From Phormidium sp. FACHB-1136 (lineage in GTDB: Bacteria; Cyanobacteriota; Cyanobacteriia; Phormidesmidales; Phormidesmidaceae), in contig NZ_JACJRS010000039.1 of NCBI RefSeq assembly GCF_014697375.1, forward strand, positions 1-50,709: 50,709 nucleotides of DNA, in the 5' to 3' direction. Under the pieces are notes generated by a model. It made no database searches and was not told the origin of the DNA. It was given only the letters and a program-made list of their open reading frames with translations. Of this stretch, positions 1 to 9,802 are shown piece after piece (positions within the stretch are counted from its first letter, which is position 1; every line of letters starts with the position of its first letter). The position numbers and the translations under genes were made by a program.

Positions 1-63
1 ACTTTGATTCAATCCCATCCCAACTACCAGACCCTCCTGAACTACGGGGTTATCGCCGCATAG
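1..63 (+). CDS. C-terminal end of an unidentified protein (partial)
   Basis: Frame 1 is open from the window edge to a TAG at 61-63 and encodes about 20 residues ending in NYGVIAA. Composition looks like an ordinary protein end, but it is too short to assign a family. The gene would begin outside the window. Confidence 0.35.
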   Translation, partial: TLIQSHPNYQTLLNYGVIAA

Positions 64-468
64 ACTGGGATCACAGCCTCCTAAATCTGTCCGGAGTGTT
101 GCACATAGGTAGCTTTATTGTAAAACTCTAATCAGCCATAGGGTGAACTAGTCAGTTGCAGTGGCTTGTCTGGGCTATTCCTCGTAGGTAGGGCTAAAAA
201 CGGCTCGCCGTGCCGCTACTAAAGTCATTCTCTGAAAAATCTACTCCTTGCCCTTAGTGGTGCAGAAAACTTTTTTGAGTCTCATGGTGGACAGCCCAGA
301 CGGCAAAAATGGCGACTGAAACCCATTGCCTTCGTTCAAGTTGCCGAGAAATCCCAAATCCGCTGTCTCGCTGAGAATCCTTTGTCTACAAGGGTTTTAG
401 GAGTTTTCTGCACCACCAAGCATTGCACCTTTGCTTAGATCGGCTGAATCTTAGGACGGCTAGGTTGG
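64..468. other. Intergenic region carrying a short inverted-repeat element
   Basis: No credible gene is seen between the partial ORF ending at 63 and the stop of the ABC transporter gene at 469. The only clear structure is the inverted-repeat-bounded segment at 253-420, listed separately. The stretch 64-252 holds nothing I can name. Confidence 0.5.
253..420. mobile_element. 168-bp MITE-like element with 19-bp terminal inverted repeats
   Basis: The left end CTTAGTGGTGCAGAAAACT (253-271) matches the reverse complement of the right end (402-420) at 18 of 19 positions. The 130 bp between the ends has no long open frame. This is the architecture of a non-autonomous miniature element or a collapsed insertion sequence. 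Flanking sequence shows only a weak TTGC similarity, so no convincing target duplication is visible. Family assignment is not attempted. Confidence 0.6.
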
Positions 469-2265
469 CTAGGGCGTTAGTACTTTGCCTTTGAACTGGC
501 TAGTGTAGAGGTCGTAGTAAAGACCTCCCATTTTAAGCAGTTCGTCGTGGGTGCCTTGTTCGACAATAGCCCCACTGTTTAGGACGAGAATTTTGTCGGC
601 GTGGCGGATGGTGCTGAGGCGGTGGGCGATGACGAAGCTGGTGCGTCCGGCCATCAGGCGGTTGAGGGCATCTTGGATTTTGGCCTCGGTGCGGGTATCA
701 ACGTTGCTGGTGGCTTCGTCGAGGATGACCAGGCGGGGGTTGGCCACCATCATGCGGGCGATGGTGAGCAGTTGGCGTTGGCCTTGGCTGAGGTTGCTGC
801 CCCGCTCGGTGAGTAGGGTGTCGTAGCCGTGGGGCAGGCGCAGGATGAAGCCGTGGGCGTTGGCCTGTTTGGCGGCTTCGATGCAGTCGGCTTCGCTGGC
901 CTCTAGGCGGGCGTAGCGCAGGTTGTTGAGGACGGTATCGGAGAACAGGAAGGGTTCTTGCAGGACGATGCCCACCTGTTGGCGCAGGCTATCTTGCTGC
1001 ACCTCCAAAATGTTGTGGCCATCGATGAGGATGGCTCCGGCGTCGATGTCGTAGTAGCGGGTGAGCAGGTTGATGATGGTGCTTTTTCCGGCTCCGGTGG
1101 GGCCGCAGAGGCCAATGGTTTGGCCCGGTTCGGCGATGAAGCTGTTGTGTTTGAGGACGCGCTGCCCCGGCACGTAGCCAAAGTCTACCTGGCGAAATTC
1201 CACGCGGCCCTCGATGGGGGGCAGGGGGGTGGCGTTGGGAGCATCCTGCACAGCGGGGGCTTCGTCCAAAATTTGGAAGATGCGCTCGGAGGAGGCAATG
1301 GCGGCGAGCAAAAAGTCCAGCGTATTGGCGATGTTGATGATCGGTAGGCCCAACTGGCGGGTATATTGCAGAAAGGCGGTGACGGTGCCCACATCGGCCT
1401 CGCCGCGTAGGGTGAGCAGGCTGCCCACCAGGGCGACTAGGGCCACATCGAGGTTAGTGAGCACCAGGGTGAGGGGGCGGCTGAGTAGGGCTACAAACCT
1501 GGCCCGAATGCCCACTTCCATGGCGGCGCGGCTGACCTCCTCGAAGGTGGCGATGGCTTCCTCCTGGCGCTGGTAGGCGATCACCACCCGTTCGCCGCTG
1601 ACGGTTTCTTCGAGGATGCCGTTGAGTTCGCCCATTTCCGCTTGCAGGGCATCGAAGGCGGGGCCAGAAATGCGGCTAACCATCCCCAAAAAGCCCAGCA
1701 CTAGGGGCACAATCACGCAGGCAGCGATGGCCATGCGCCAGTTCAGCAGCACCATAGCCAGGATGATGAACAGCACCTTGAGGGTCTCGCTCAGCAGCAT
1801 CCCTAGGCCGTTGCGGAAGAATTGGGCCACCACCTCGGCATCGTCGCTGACCCGGCTCATCAACTGGCCGATGGGCTGACGGTCAAAAAAGTTCAAAGAC
1901 AGGGTTTGCATGTGCTCAAACACCTGTTTGCGCAGCACGTAGAGGGCGCGTTGGGTAACGTTGGCCAGCACCTCCCCCTGGAGCACCAGCAGCAGCCAGC
2001 TCACCACCGCCGCCGCCACCATCCACCCCGCCAGCCGCGCCAGGTAGGGGCCATCCAATCCAGCACTGAGGCTGTTGAGCCCCTGGCCCAGCAGGAAGGG
2101 AATGAACAAATTTAGGGCCGTCCCAACAATCAGCAGCAGCACCACCAGGGCCATTTCCCAGCGGTAGCGGGTGACGTAGCCCAACAGTCGCCCCAAGGCC
2201 TGGGGAGGTGGGGCCAACTCTGGCGGCGCAATTTTGACCCGATGGCGACGCAGAAACCGTTTCAT
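469..2265 (-). CDS. ABC exporter half-transporter, catalytically competent subunit
   Basis: A 598-residue MdlB/MsbA-type half transporter with an N-terminal six-helix exporter domain (about residues 35-325) and a C-terminal nucleotide-binding domain. Visible ATPase motifs are Walker A GPTGAGKST (388-396), a signature written LSQGQ rather than LSGGQ (492-496), Walker B LVILDE with catalytic Glu517, and H-loop His548 in FVIAHR. The gene starts with an ATGA overlap on the upstream partner at 2262-2265, so the two are translationally coupled and very likely form a heterodimer in the plasma membrane. This subunit supplies the intact Walker B Glu and H-loop; the partner's NBD has both altered. Substrate (lipid, drug or peptide) cannot be read from sequence. 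Confidence 0.93.
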   Translation of the reverse strand: MKRFLRRHRVKIAPPELAPPPQALGRLLGYVTRYRWEMALVVLLLIVGTALNLFIPFLLGQGLNSLSAGLDGPYLARLAGWMVAAAVVSWLLLVLQGEVLANVTQRALYVLRKQVFEHMQTLSLNFFDRQPIGQLMSRVSDDAEVVAQFFRNGLGMLLSETLKVLFIILAMVLLNWRMAIAACVIVPLVLGFLGMVSRISGPAFDALQAEMGELNGILEETVSGERVVIAYQRQEEAIATFEEVSRAAMEVGIRARFVALLSRPLTLVLTNLDVALVALVGSLLTLRGEADVGTVTAFLQYTRQLGLPIINIANTLDFLLAAIASSERIFQILDEAPAVQDAPNATPLPPIEGRVEFRQVDFGYVPGQRVLKHNSFIAEPGQTIGLCGPTGAGKSTIINLLTRYYDIDAGAILIDGHNILEVQQDSLRQQVGIVLQEPFLFSDTVLNNLRYARLEASEADCIEAAKQANAHGFILRLPHGYDTLLTERGSNLSQGQRQLLTIARMMVANPRLVILDEATSNVDTRTEAKIQDALNRLMAGRTSFVIAHRLSTIRHADKILVLNSGAIVEQGTHDELLKMGGLYYDLYTSQFKGKVLTP

Positions 2266-4070
2266 AGCGGGGCACCCCCTAGCTGCGATTGATAAATTTC
2301 TTGGTAGAGAGGGCTGGTGGCCAGCAGGGTTTCGTGGCTGCCCTGGGCCACCAGTTCTCCGGCCTCTAGTAAAAAGATGCGGTCGGCGGTGAGGACGGTG
2401 CTAATCCGCTGGGCCACATAGAGCTTGGTGGTGGCGGCCATCAGATTTTGCACGGCCTCCTGGACGCGGGCCTCGGTGGCCATATCGAGGGCGCTGGTGC
2501 TGTCGTCGAGGATGAGAATCCGGGGCTGCACCGCTAGGGCACGGGCGATGGAAATCCGCTGCCGTTGCCCACCCGAAAAGTTGCTGCCGCGCCTTGCCAC
2601 TGGGGCATCGTAGCCCTCCGGCATGGTGCTGATAAATCCGTGGGCATCCGCTGCCGCCGCCGCCGCCACCAGTTCCTCCTGTTCCGCCTCGGGCCGACCG
2701 TAGCCGACATTTTCCCGCACCGTGCCGCTAAAGAGAACGGCCTCCTGGAGGGCAATGCCCACCCACTGGTGCAGGATTTCGGGGGCCAGGTGGCGCACGT
2801 CGATGCCGTCGATGAGGATGCGGCCCTTGGTGACATCGTAGAAGCGGGGAATCAGGTTTACCAGGGTGGATTTGCCGGAACCCGTCGCCCCCAAAAAGGC
2901 CACGGTCTGCCCCGGCTCGATGGTGAGGTTGATGTTTCGCAGCACGGGGGTGGGCGCTTCTCCCGGTGGGGCCGGATAGCCAAAGCTGACGTTCTCAAAC
3001 ACAATCCGCCCCTGGGTAGGGACTTCGGTGGGCAAGACGGTCTGGCTGGGCTGGTCGATGTTGGGCAGGGTGTCCATCACCTCAAACATCCGCTCCGCCG
3101 AGGCTTCGGCAGCCGTCACCTGGGGCGTAATCACCGCCAGCACCACTAGGGGCATCAAAATGGTCACCAGGTATTGGGTAAAGGCCATCAGTTCGCCCAC
3201 GGTGCTCTCGCCCTGGCTGACGGCCCGCCCGCCAAACCACAGCACCAGCGCCGTGGCCAGGTTCACAATCAAGAAAAAGCTGGGCTGCAACGCCGCCACG
3301 TAGCGCATCGGGTGCAGGGAAGCCTGCCGAAACGCCTGGTTGGCCCGGTCGTAGCGGCGATTTTCGTAGTCTCCCTGCACAAAGGCCTTTACCACCCGCA
3401 CCCCGGCGAGGCTCTCCTGCAACACCTGATTGAGGTCGTCCAATTTCTGCTGCTGCACCTCAAACAGGGGAGAAATCTTGAACAGAAACACCGCCAAAAT
3501 TCCCAGCACCGCCGGAATCACCAGCAGCAAAATCCACATCAGCCCCGGACTGTTGTGGTAAATCAAAATCAGCGCCCCCACAAACATCACCGGAGCCTGG
3601 GCCAGGGACAAAATCACCTGCTGCACCGCCCCCTTAATGGCCGTTACATCGCTGGTCATCCGCACCATCAGGTCGCTGGTGGGGAACTGATCGAGGTTGC
3701 CAAAGGTGAAGGTCTGAATTTTGCGATACTGCCGCATCCGCACCGCGTGGGCCGTGCGCTCGGCAAACTGCACCGCATAGTAGGCGTTGGCGATGGTAAA
3801 CAGGGCACTACACACCGCAAACAGCACCATCCACAGCACCGACCGCACCATGGCGTCGCGATTGCCCGGAATAATGCCGTCGTCAATGAGGCTCTGGCTC
3901 ATCAACGGAATCAGCAGGGTAAACAGGGCCGAAATCGCCAAAAACACCTGCGACATCCAAAAGGGCCGCTCGTAGCCTCGGTAGATCCGGATAAATCGCC
4001 GCAAATTCGGCAAAAAGCCCTTTAAAACCCTAGGATTCCCCTGCGCAAACGCCATGGACATCTCCTTCAC
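2262..4070 (-). CDS. ABC exporter half-transporter with degenerate ATPase site
   Basis: A 602-residue ABC exporter half transporter, first gene of the pair. The transmembrane domain spans roughly residues 38-320. The NBD has an intact Walker A (GATGSGKST, 394-402) and a canonical signature FSGGQ (498-502), but the catalytic Walker B Glu is replaced (LDDSTS, Asp523) and the switch His is Gln554 (YVAQRIST). That is the signature of the degenerate half of heterodimeric exporters of the TM287/288, LmrCD and BmrCD type, where one composite site binds but hardly hydrolyses ATP. It overlaps the second subunit gene by 4 nt. The start could be the first ATG or Met4/Met6 just downstream. The transported compound is unknown. 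Confidence 0.93.
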   Translation of the reverse strand: MKEMSMAFAQGNPRVLKGFLPNLRRFIRIYRGYERPFWMSQVFLAISALFTLLIPLMSQSLIDDGIIPGNRDAMVRSVLWMVLFAVCSALFTIANAYYAVQFAERTAHAVRMRQYRKIQTFTFGNLDQFPTSDLMVRMTSDVTAIKGAVQQVILSLAQAPVMFVGALILIYHNSPGLMWILLLVIPAVLGILAVFLFKISPLFEVQQQKLDDLNQVLQESLAGVRVVKAFVQGDYENRRYDRANQAFRQASLHPMRYVAALQPSFFLIVNLATALVLWFGGRAVSQGESTVGELMAFTQYLVTILMPLVVLAVITPQVTAAEASAERMFEVMDTLPNIDQPSQTVLPTEVPTQGRIVFENVSFGYPAPPGEAPTPVLRNINLTIEPGQTVAFLGATGSGKSTLVNLIPRFYDVTKGRILIDGIDVRHLAPEILHQWVGIALQEAVLFSGTVRENVGYGRPEAEQEELVAAAAAADAHGFISTMPEGYDAPVARRGSNFSGGQRQRISIARALAVQPRILILDDSTSALDMATEARVQEAVQNLMAATTKLYVAQRISTVLTADRIFLLEAGELVAQGSHETLLATSPLYQEIYQSQLGGAPL

Positions 4071-4247
4071 TCGTCTTCATAGAGAGGTACCACGGTTTTC
4101 AGCCCTTGGGCAGATTGATCACAAAAGTCTAAGCAAGACCAACCCCACCGGATCAGATATCTCAGGCGTCGGCCTTTGGTATGCGACAGCCCGCCCCCGT
4201 GCGTTAGCGTCCTCAGGCATGGCAACCTGCTTCGACAGGCCGTCTAG

Positions 4248-4280
4248 AACTGACGTGACGCAACTGACGTGACGCGTCAC
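4248..4280. promoter_or_regulatory. Tandem 14-bp repeat with 12-bp palindrome upstream of the ABC exporter genes
   Basis: AACTGACGTGACGC occurs twice in perfect tandem (4248-4261 and 4262-4275), and the second copy runs into the perfect palindrome GTGACGCGTCAC (4269-4280). It lies about 180 nt upstream of the exporter start codon and 27 nt beyond the DUF1997 stop. Repeats plus a palindrome suggest a protein-binding site; an operator role is inference only. Confidence 0.4.
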
Positions 4281-4306
4281 CCGCTGACGCCTGTCCAACC
4301 AAGCCA

Positions 4307-4894
4307 CTACTGGGCGAGCCGACCTTGCAGGATGCTGGGCCGATCCTGGGAGTGTTGGGTGGTGTGGTCTACCCAGGCGCGGTAGTCGTGGATCAGGTGG
4401 TGCTCGATGCGGCTTTTCATGGTCATCAAAATGCCGCTGAGAAAGGTGCGTCCGGTGGCATCGAGCACCGAGTGGGGCATGAACTTAATCGGCGGCGGCA
4501 TATCCAGCCGAATTCGCAAGTTGGCCTCGCCTCGAAGCTCGGTATGGTGTTCTTGGCGGTGGGGCTTGAGGATGCCCTTCAGCCCCATAGAAAAGGAGTC
4601 ATTGATGTGGCTGAGGTAGCCCGGACCACGCACTTCGCAGTTAATTGCCTCTAGGCAGAGGGAACCATCGGCCAGACCCCACACCTTGAGGTCGGTGGTG
4701 GGCTCCACATGCAGGCCAAAGAAGTGCAGGGGCCGCAAGCTAAGGCGATACACCCAATCCTCACGCGGTTCGATACGACGCGGATCGGTGATGGCCTGCA
4801 CCAAGCGCTGGGGCTGACGCAGGTAATGCTCGATGGGGATGGCCTCGTGGGGCACCCGCAAGTGAAGGGCTTGGCTGGCGTGGAACTCTTTCAT
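4307..4894 (-). CDS. DUF1997 family protein
   Basis: A 195-residue soluble protein recognisable as DUF1997 (PF09366), a family of unknown function shared by cyanobacteria and plastid-bearing plants. The conserved core is visible in the central stretch with GLHVEPTTDLKVW (about 60-72) and the PPPIKFMPHSVLDATG segment (about 133-148). There is no signal peptide or membrane span. It has its own upstream region, with palindromic repeats between it and purM, so it is probably transcribed alone. Function is not known; the family call is from memory of its conserved blocks. Confidence 0.8.
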   Translation of the reverse strand: MKEFHASQALHLRVPHEAIPIEHYLRQPQRLVQAITDPRRIEPREDWVYRLSLRPLHFFGLHVEPTTDLKVWGLADGSLCLEAINCEVRGPGYLSHINDSFSMGLKGILKPHRQEHHTELRGEANLRIRLDMPPPIKFMPHSVLDATGRTFLSGILMTMKSRIEHHLIHDYRAWVDHTTQHSQDRPSILQGRLAQ

Positions 4895-5011
4895 ATAAGG
4901 ACGTTACCCGAAAACGGGGATCGCTTTTATAGAGATAAAGTTTTGTAACATAACCTCATTTCCATTGTAGGCGCTGGCCCCAGCATCGTGGCGCTTCCCT
5001 GAAATCCGTAG

Positions 5012-5070
5012 GGGTGAGGTCTCCTCACCCGTCTTCGCCAGGGCAAAGCAGGGCAAGGAGACCTTGCCCC
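5012..5070. repeat. Two adjacent palindromic repeats (GGTCTCC/GGAGACC cores)
   Basis: Two hairpin-forming palindromes lie side by side: GGGTGAGGTCTCCTCACCC at 5012-5030 and GGGCAAGGAGACCTTGCCC at 5051-5069. The second belongs to the same family as the repeat at 12281-12300, in opposite orientation. They sit between purM and DUF1997 on the minus strand and could also act as a transcript end or barrier, but neither is followed by a T-run. Confidence 0.7.
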
Positions 5071-5099
5071 TACCGAAGGGATCGCCTAGGTTGATGGGC

Positions 5100-6152
<1,053 letters not shown>

Positions 6153-6854
6153 AGCGGGGAAGTCTTCCTTGAAACGTGTGAGTTCGTTAATTCGTCTCTT
6201 ATTTATAGGACGTTTATAGATCGATTGACGGAGGCCGATGGCGCAGAGATGGACTCATCCTCCAGTTCCACTGCCGCTGCCTTGGGTGGAACCTACCTGG
6301 CGGTCATTGATAATCAAGATCCATGGCCGAAATGTTGTGGATCTGGGATGCCCTACTCAGGCCGAAATCGGGTCTCAGCCCTCCGTAAATACACGGTACC
6401 TGCGTGGCAAAAACGACCTAGTGGCCCCGCGTTTCCCTGGCGTTACTCCCCTCCAGAGCCACCCGGTTGGTTCCAATGTGGCCGAATCTTCAACTGACTC
6501 GCCCCTTTGCGGCGGATTTATTGATGAGTTTTCAAAATAGATAAGCCACTTTTCATAAGAAAATTAAAATTCTCTGGCCCCTAGGCTAATGCCCCTAAAG
6601 CCCGATATGATGGGCGGTTGCAAAAATTGGGTCAGAACCATCACCCACTATTTTTGCCGCCAGAGATTTATCCCAGGGGTTTTCCCCGGATTCGCAACCC
6701 ATGGGCTTCGTGCTAAGTTACGTTTCGACAAAAAGCCAAGAGTAAACCTTTGTAACGGATCCGTGCCGCAAGGTTGTCCCGTGAAACCTGTCTTGTTGCC
6801 CATGTTGGCTCCAGGATTGAGCACCATCCTCCCTGTTGATCTCTTCTGGTGTGT
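6153..6854. other. Long divergent intergenic region between purM and the RlpA-like gene
   Basis: About 700 nt without a gene I can support. Short open frames on the plus strand (6238-6540 and 6589-6858) have no recognisable product and look like chance. An AT-rich patch at about 6525-6580 could hold the rlpA promoter. I looked for a structured leader or riboswitch upstream of the RlpA-like gene and could not define one. Confidence 0.5.
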
Positions 6855-7895
6855 ATGAAACAGTCTGTATTGGGTGGGCTAACAGCTGCCGTTATCCTGT
6901 CCACCTTTGGAGCACCTTTGCCCAGCCACGCGCAATCCACCGACGATCCCCGTCGAGTCTCAGAGTCAGAAATTGATGCTCCCCTGACGTCCGCTGCTTC
7001 AGTTCTCCCCGAACCCGCTACAACGGCCTCATCCGCCGAGGTCTCCGCCGCCGAGGCTGAGGCTAGCGATGTATCAGATACAAGCTCCTCTAGTTCAAGT
7101 TCTTCCAGTTCTCGTCAACGGTTTTCTGCCGACCTCGTGGCGGTATTGCCCCACGCCCTTGATGCCAACCAAGCGGCGACGGTCTACCTGCGTTCCATCC
7201 CGGTGATCACGCTGATTGGCGATGAACTCGCGACCTTGGGCGAATCCAAGGCAACCCCCAGCACCACGACTGAGGCGGATCGGGACCCGGTCGATCAGGC
7301 CAATGAGATTGTAGATCGGTTGCTGGCCCTGGCCGAAACCGAAGACCCCGCCGACATTGAAGCCCGCTGGCTAGCCGATCAACAGGCTTTTGTGGTGGCC
7401 TGGGAAGACGAAGTGCTGGTGACGGTGAATGACCAAACCATCCTGCCCGACACCACCCAAAACCCCGCAGAAGATGTCCTGCAAATGGCCAACCGGATGC
7501 GGCGACTGCTGGGCAATGCTCCCGCCCTCAGCCGGGTAGAAGGGATGCCTGAACCCGTGCAGCCCGCCCCGGCGGCTCCCCAGGTGGGAATTGTCACCAG
7601 TACCCTAACCGGAACCGCCTCCTGGTATGGGCCTGGGTTCCACGGTCGGCGTAGCGCCAGTGGCGAAGTGTTCAACCAAAACGACCTCACTGCCGCCCAC
7701 CGCACCCTGCCCTTTGGCACCCGTGTGCGCGTCACCAACCTACGTACCGGACAGCAGGTAATCGTTCGCATCAACGACCGTGGCCCCTTCAGCCGTGGTC
7801 GCATCATTGACCTGTCTGCCGCGGCGGCGGGCCAAATTGGTCTGCGGGCCAGCGGGGTAGGTCAAGTGCAAGTCGAGGTGCTGTCTAACCCCTAG
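6855..7895 (+). CDS. rlpA: RlpA-like double-psi beta-barrel protein (septal/cell-wall lytic transglycosylase family)
   Basis: A secreted protein of 346 residues from the ATG at 6855, preferred over the GTG at 6849 because it gives a clean signal peptide cleaved near PSHAQS. A Ser/Ala/Glu-rich low-complexity segment follows (residues about 27-90, with runs of Ser). The C-terminal 95 residues are an RlpA double-psi beta-barrel: TGTASWYGPGFHG, SGEVFNQNDLTAAHRTLPFG and VRINDRGPF carry the family's conserved Asp/His residues. RlpA proteins cleave denuded glycan strands of peptidoglycan. No SPOR domain is present. A rho-independent terminator follows at 7975. Confidence 0.88.
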   Translation: MKQSVLGGLTAAVILSTFGAPLPSHAQSTDDPRRVSESEIDAPLTSAASVLPEPATTASSAEVSAAEAEASDVSDTSSSSSSSSSSRQRFSADLVAVLPHALDANQAATVYLRSIPVITLIGDELATLGESKATPSTTTEADRDPVDQANEIVDRLLALAETEDPADIEARWLADQQAFVVAWEDEVLVTVNDQTILPDTTQNPAEDVLQMANRMRRLLGNAPALSRVEGMPEPVQPAPAAPQVGIVTSTLTGTASWYGPGFHGRRSASGEVFNQNDLTAAHRTLPFGTRVRVTNLRTGQQVIVRINDRGPFSRGRIIDLSAAAAGQIGLRASGVGQVQVEVLSNP

Positions 7896-7974
7896 GTAGG
7901 GCGGTGTTTGGGTAAGGTTATCTAGGCTCGACCCTGACATTTCTCTATCGTTTTCAAGGTTGCTTTTCGATGAC

Positions 7975-8002
7975 GCCCTGCGGATTTTCCGTGGGGCTTT
8001 TT
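7975..8002 (+). terminator. Rho-independent terminator of the RlpA-like gene
   Basis: The stem GCCCTGCGGA / TCCGTGGGGC (two G-T wobbles) with a short T loop is followed by TTTTT. It sits 80 nt after the rlpA stop codon. Confidence 0.7.
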
Positions 8003-8140
8003 GATCGGTGGGTAGGCGGACCATGGTCGTCCAGACCGCTATCTGTGGCTAACGATAATCTGATAGGGTATTAACTTTGGCTGACGGTGGCCAGATGTTC
8101 ATCTGTCACAGGGGTGGCACATGGAAGGGGCACTGGAGCA

Positions 8141-9730
8141 ATGACGGGGAGGGAGCGGGTGGTGCGAGTACTGAAAACGGTGGACGGCCTGACCTGTTAT
8201 CTGGCCCAAAAACGGCAGGGCCGCGTGGGGGCGCTGACGGTGGGCCTGGTGCCAACCATGGGCGGTCTCCATACGGGGCACCAAAGCCTGATGGAACGGG
8301 CACGACGGGAAAATGATCTGGTGGTGGTCAGCATTTTTCTGAATCCCATTCAGTTTGCCCCTGGGGAGGATTTGGCCCGCTACCCCCAAACCCCCAGCCA
8401 GGACTTTCAGCTTTGCGATCAGGTGGGGGTGGATGCCGTGTTTATGCCCACCCCCCAGGGGTTCTACGGCAGCGATAGTCCGGCCTCGGCGGGCCTAACC
8501 CAGGTGGTGCCCCCGGTGGCGATGACGGCGGTGCTCTGTGGCCCCCATCGCCCCGGCCATTTTGAAGGGGTGGCCACGGTGGTGACGAAACTGCTGAGTT
8601 TGGTACAACCGGATCGAGCCTACTTTGGCCGCAAAGATGCCCAGCAATTCGCCATTATCAAGCGCCTTGCCCAGGATTTGAACCTGCCCACCCAAATTGT
8701 CGGTTGTCCCACCGTGCGGGAAGACAGCGGCCTCGCCCTTAGTTCCCGTAATGCCTACCTCAGCGAGGCGGAACGGGAGGAGGCCACGGTGCTGTATCGG
8801 GGGCTGATGGCAGCCCAGGCCCGATTTAAGGCGGGGGAACGATCCAGCCTTGCCCTGGTTGAAGCGGTGGATACAACCCTGGGCCAGGTGCCAGCGGTGC
8901 AGCCTCAGTATGTGGAACTGGTGCACCCTGACACCTTGGTGCCCTTGGACCGCATCGAATCCACGGGGCTGCTCGCCGTTGCCGCCTATCTGGGCCAAAC
9001 CCGTCTAATTGACAATCTTCTGCTGCGCCACCGTCAGCCCATTGTGGCCATTGACGGCCCCGCCGGAGCCGGGAAATCCACCGTGGCCCGTCAGGTGGCC
9101 AAGCGTTTGGGTCTGCTGTATTTAGACAGTGGGGCGATGTATCGGGCGATTACCTGGAAGGCGCTTCAGCAGGGGCTTGCCCTCCAGGACGAGGTGGCGG
9201 TGGCCGAACTGTTGCAGGACTGCCACCTCAAACTCGCCGCCTCTGGGGATGACCCCGCCTTTGCTCCCTACCCCAGTCGCCTGTGGCTAAACGGCGAGGA
9301 AGTGACCGAACTGATCCGCCATCCCAGCGTCACCGCCCAGGTATCGACCATTGCCGCCCAGCCCATTGTCCGCAAGGTACTGCTGAAGCAACAACAGCAG
9401 TACGGCATTGCCGGGGGTGTAGTGATGGAAGGGCGCGACATTGGCACCCAGGTGTTTCCCCAGGCCGAGCTAAAGATTTTCCTCACCGCCTCCGTAGCCG
9501 AACGGGCTCGCCGTCGGCAGCAGGATCTCAAGGCCCAGCAGCAGCCCATCGAAAGCCTCGCCGCCTTGGAACGCGCCATTGACGACCGAGACCGCAAGGA
9601 TAGCACCCGCCGTGTGGCTCCCCTCAAAAAGGCTGAGGATGCCGTGGAATTGATCACCGATGGACTCACGATTGATCAGGTGGTCGATAAGATTGTTCTG
9701 ATGTATGAGGACAGGGTTGGGGCGGGGTGA
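8141..9730 (+). CDS. panC-cmk: Bifunctional pantothenate synthetase / cytidylate kinase
   Basis: A fusion of two enzymes, a known arrangement in cyanobacteria. The N-terminal ~295 residues are PanC (pantoate + beta-alanine + ATP to pantothenate): PTMGGLHTGH ATP-binding motif, FLNPIQF, HRPGHFEGVATVV and FGRKDAQQ. The C-terminal part is CMP kinase (phosphorylates CMP/dCMP): P-loop GPAGAGKST near residues 306-314, LDSGAMYRA, and MEGRDIGT. The frame stays open upstream to 8087, but that extension is not PanC-like. I place the start at ATG 8141 (GGAG just upstream); GTG 8159 or 8162 behind a GGGAGGGAG purine run is an alternative. Cytosolic; links coenzyme A and nucleotide metabolism. Confidence 0.95.
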   Translation: MTGRERVVRVLKTVDGLTCYLAQKRQGRVGALTVGLVPTMGGLHTGHQSLMERARRENDLVVVSIFLNPIQFAPGEDLARYPQTPSQDFQLCDQVGVDAVFMPTPQGFYGSDSPASAGLTQVVPPVAMTAVLCGPHRPGHFEGVATVVTKLLSLVQPDRAYFGRKDAQQFAIIKRLAQDLNLPTQIVGCPTVREDSGLALSSRNAYLSEAEREEATVLYRGLMAAQARFKAGERSSLALVEAVDTTLGQVPAVQPQYVELVHPDTLVPLDRIESTGLLAVAAYLGQTRLIDNLLLRHRQPIVAIDGPAGAGKSTVARQVAKRLGLLYLDSGAMYRAITWKALQQGLALQDEVAVAELLQDCHLKLAASGDDPAFAPYPSRLWLNGEEVTELIRHPSVTAQVSTIAAQPIVRKVLLKQQQQYGIAGGVVMEGRDIGTQVFPQAELKIFLTASVAERARRRQQDLKAQQQPIESLAALERAIDDRDRKDSTRRVAPLKKAEDAVELITDGLTIDQVVDKIVLMYEDRVGAG

Positions 9731-9760
9731 TTTTGGGTTGACCGATATCTGTCTTTGGAT

Positions 9761-9784
9761 GGGCGGAGAGACCTCGCCCCTACC
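9761..9784. repeat. Degenerate copy of the GGTCTCC-type palindrome upstream of aroE
   Basis: GGGCGGAGAGACCTCGCCCC followed by TACC resembles the second palindrome at 5051-5074 with several changes. It lies only 19 nt before the aroE start codon, so it would form part of the aroE leader or a panC-cmk/aroE intergenic hairpin. Confidence 0.45.
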
Positions 9785-9802
9785 GATGTTTTTCTGATTC
9801 CT

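Noticed and set aside
3174-4025. 283-residue plus-strand frame opposite the ABC exporter gene
   Set aside because: His/Gln-rich antisense translation; the opposite strand shows complete ABC motifs.
6589-6858. 89-residue frame upstream of the RlpA-like gene, and a possible structured leader
   Set aside because: No ribosome-binding site or protein-like pattern; I could not fit a known riboswitch consensus.
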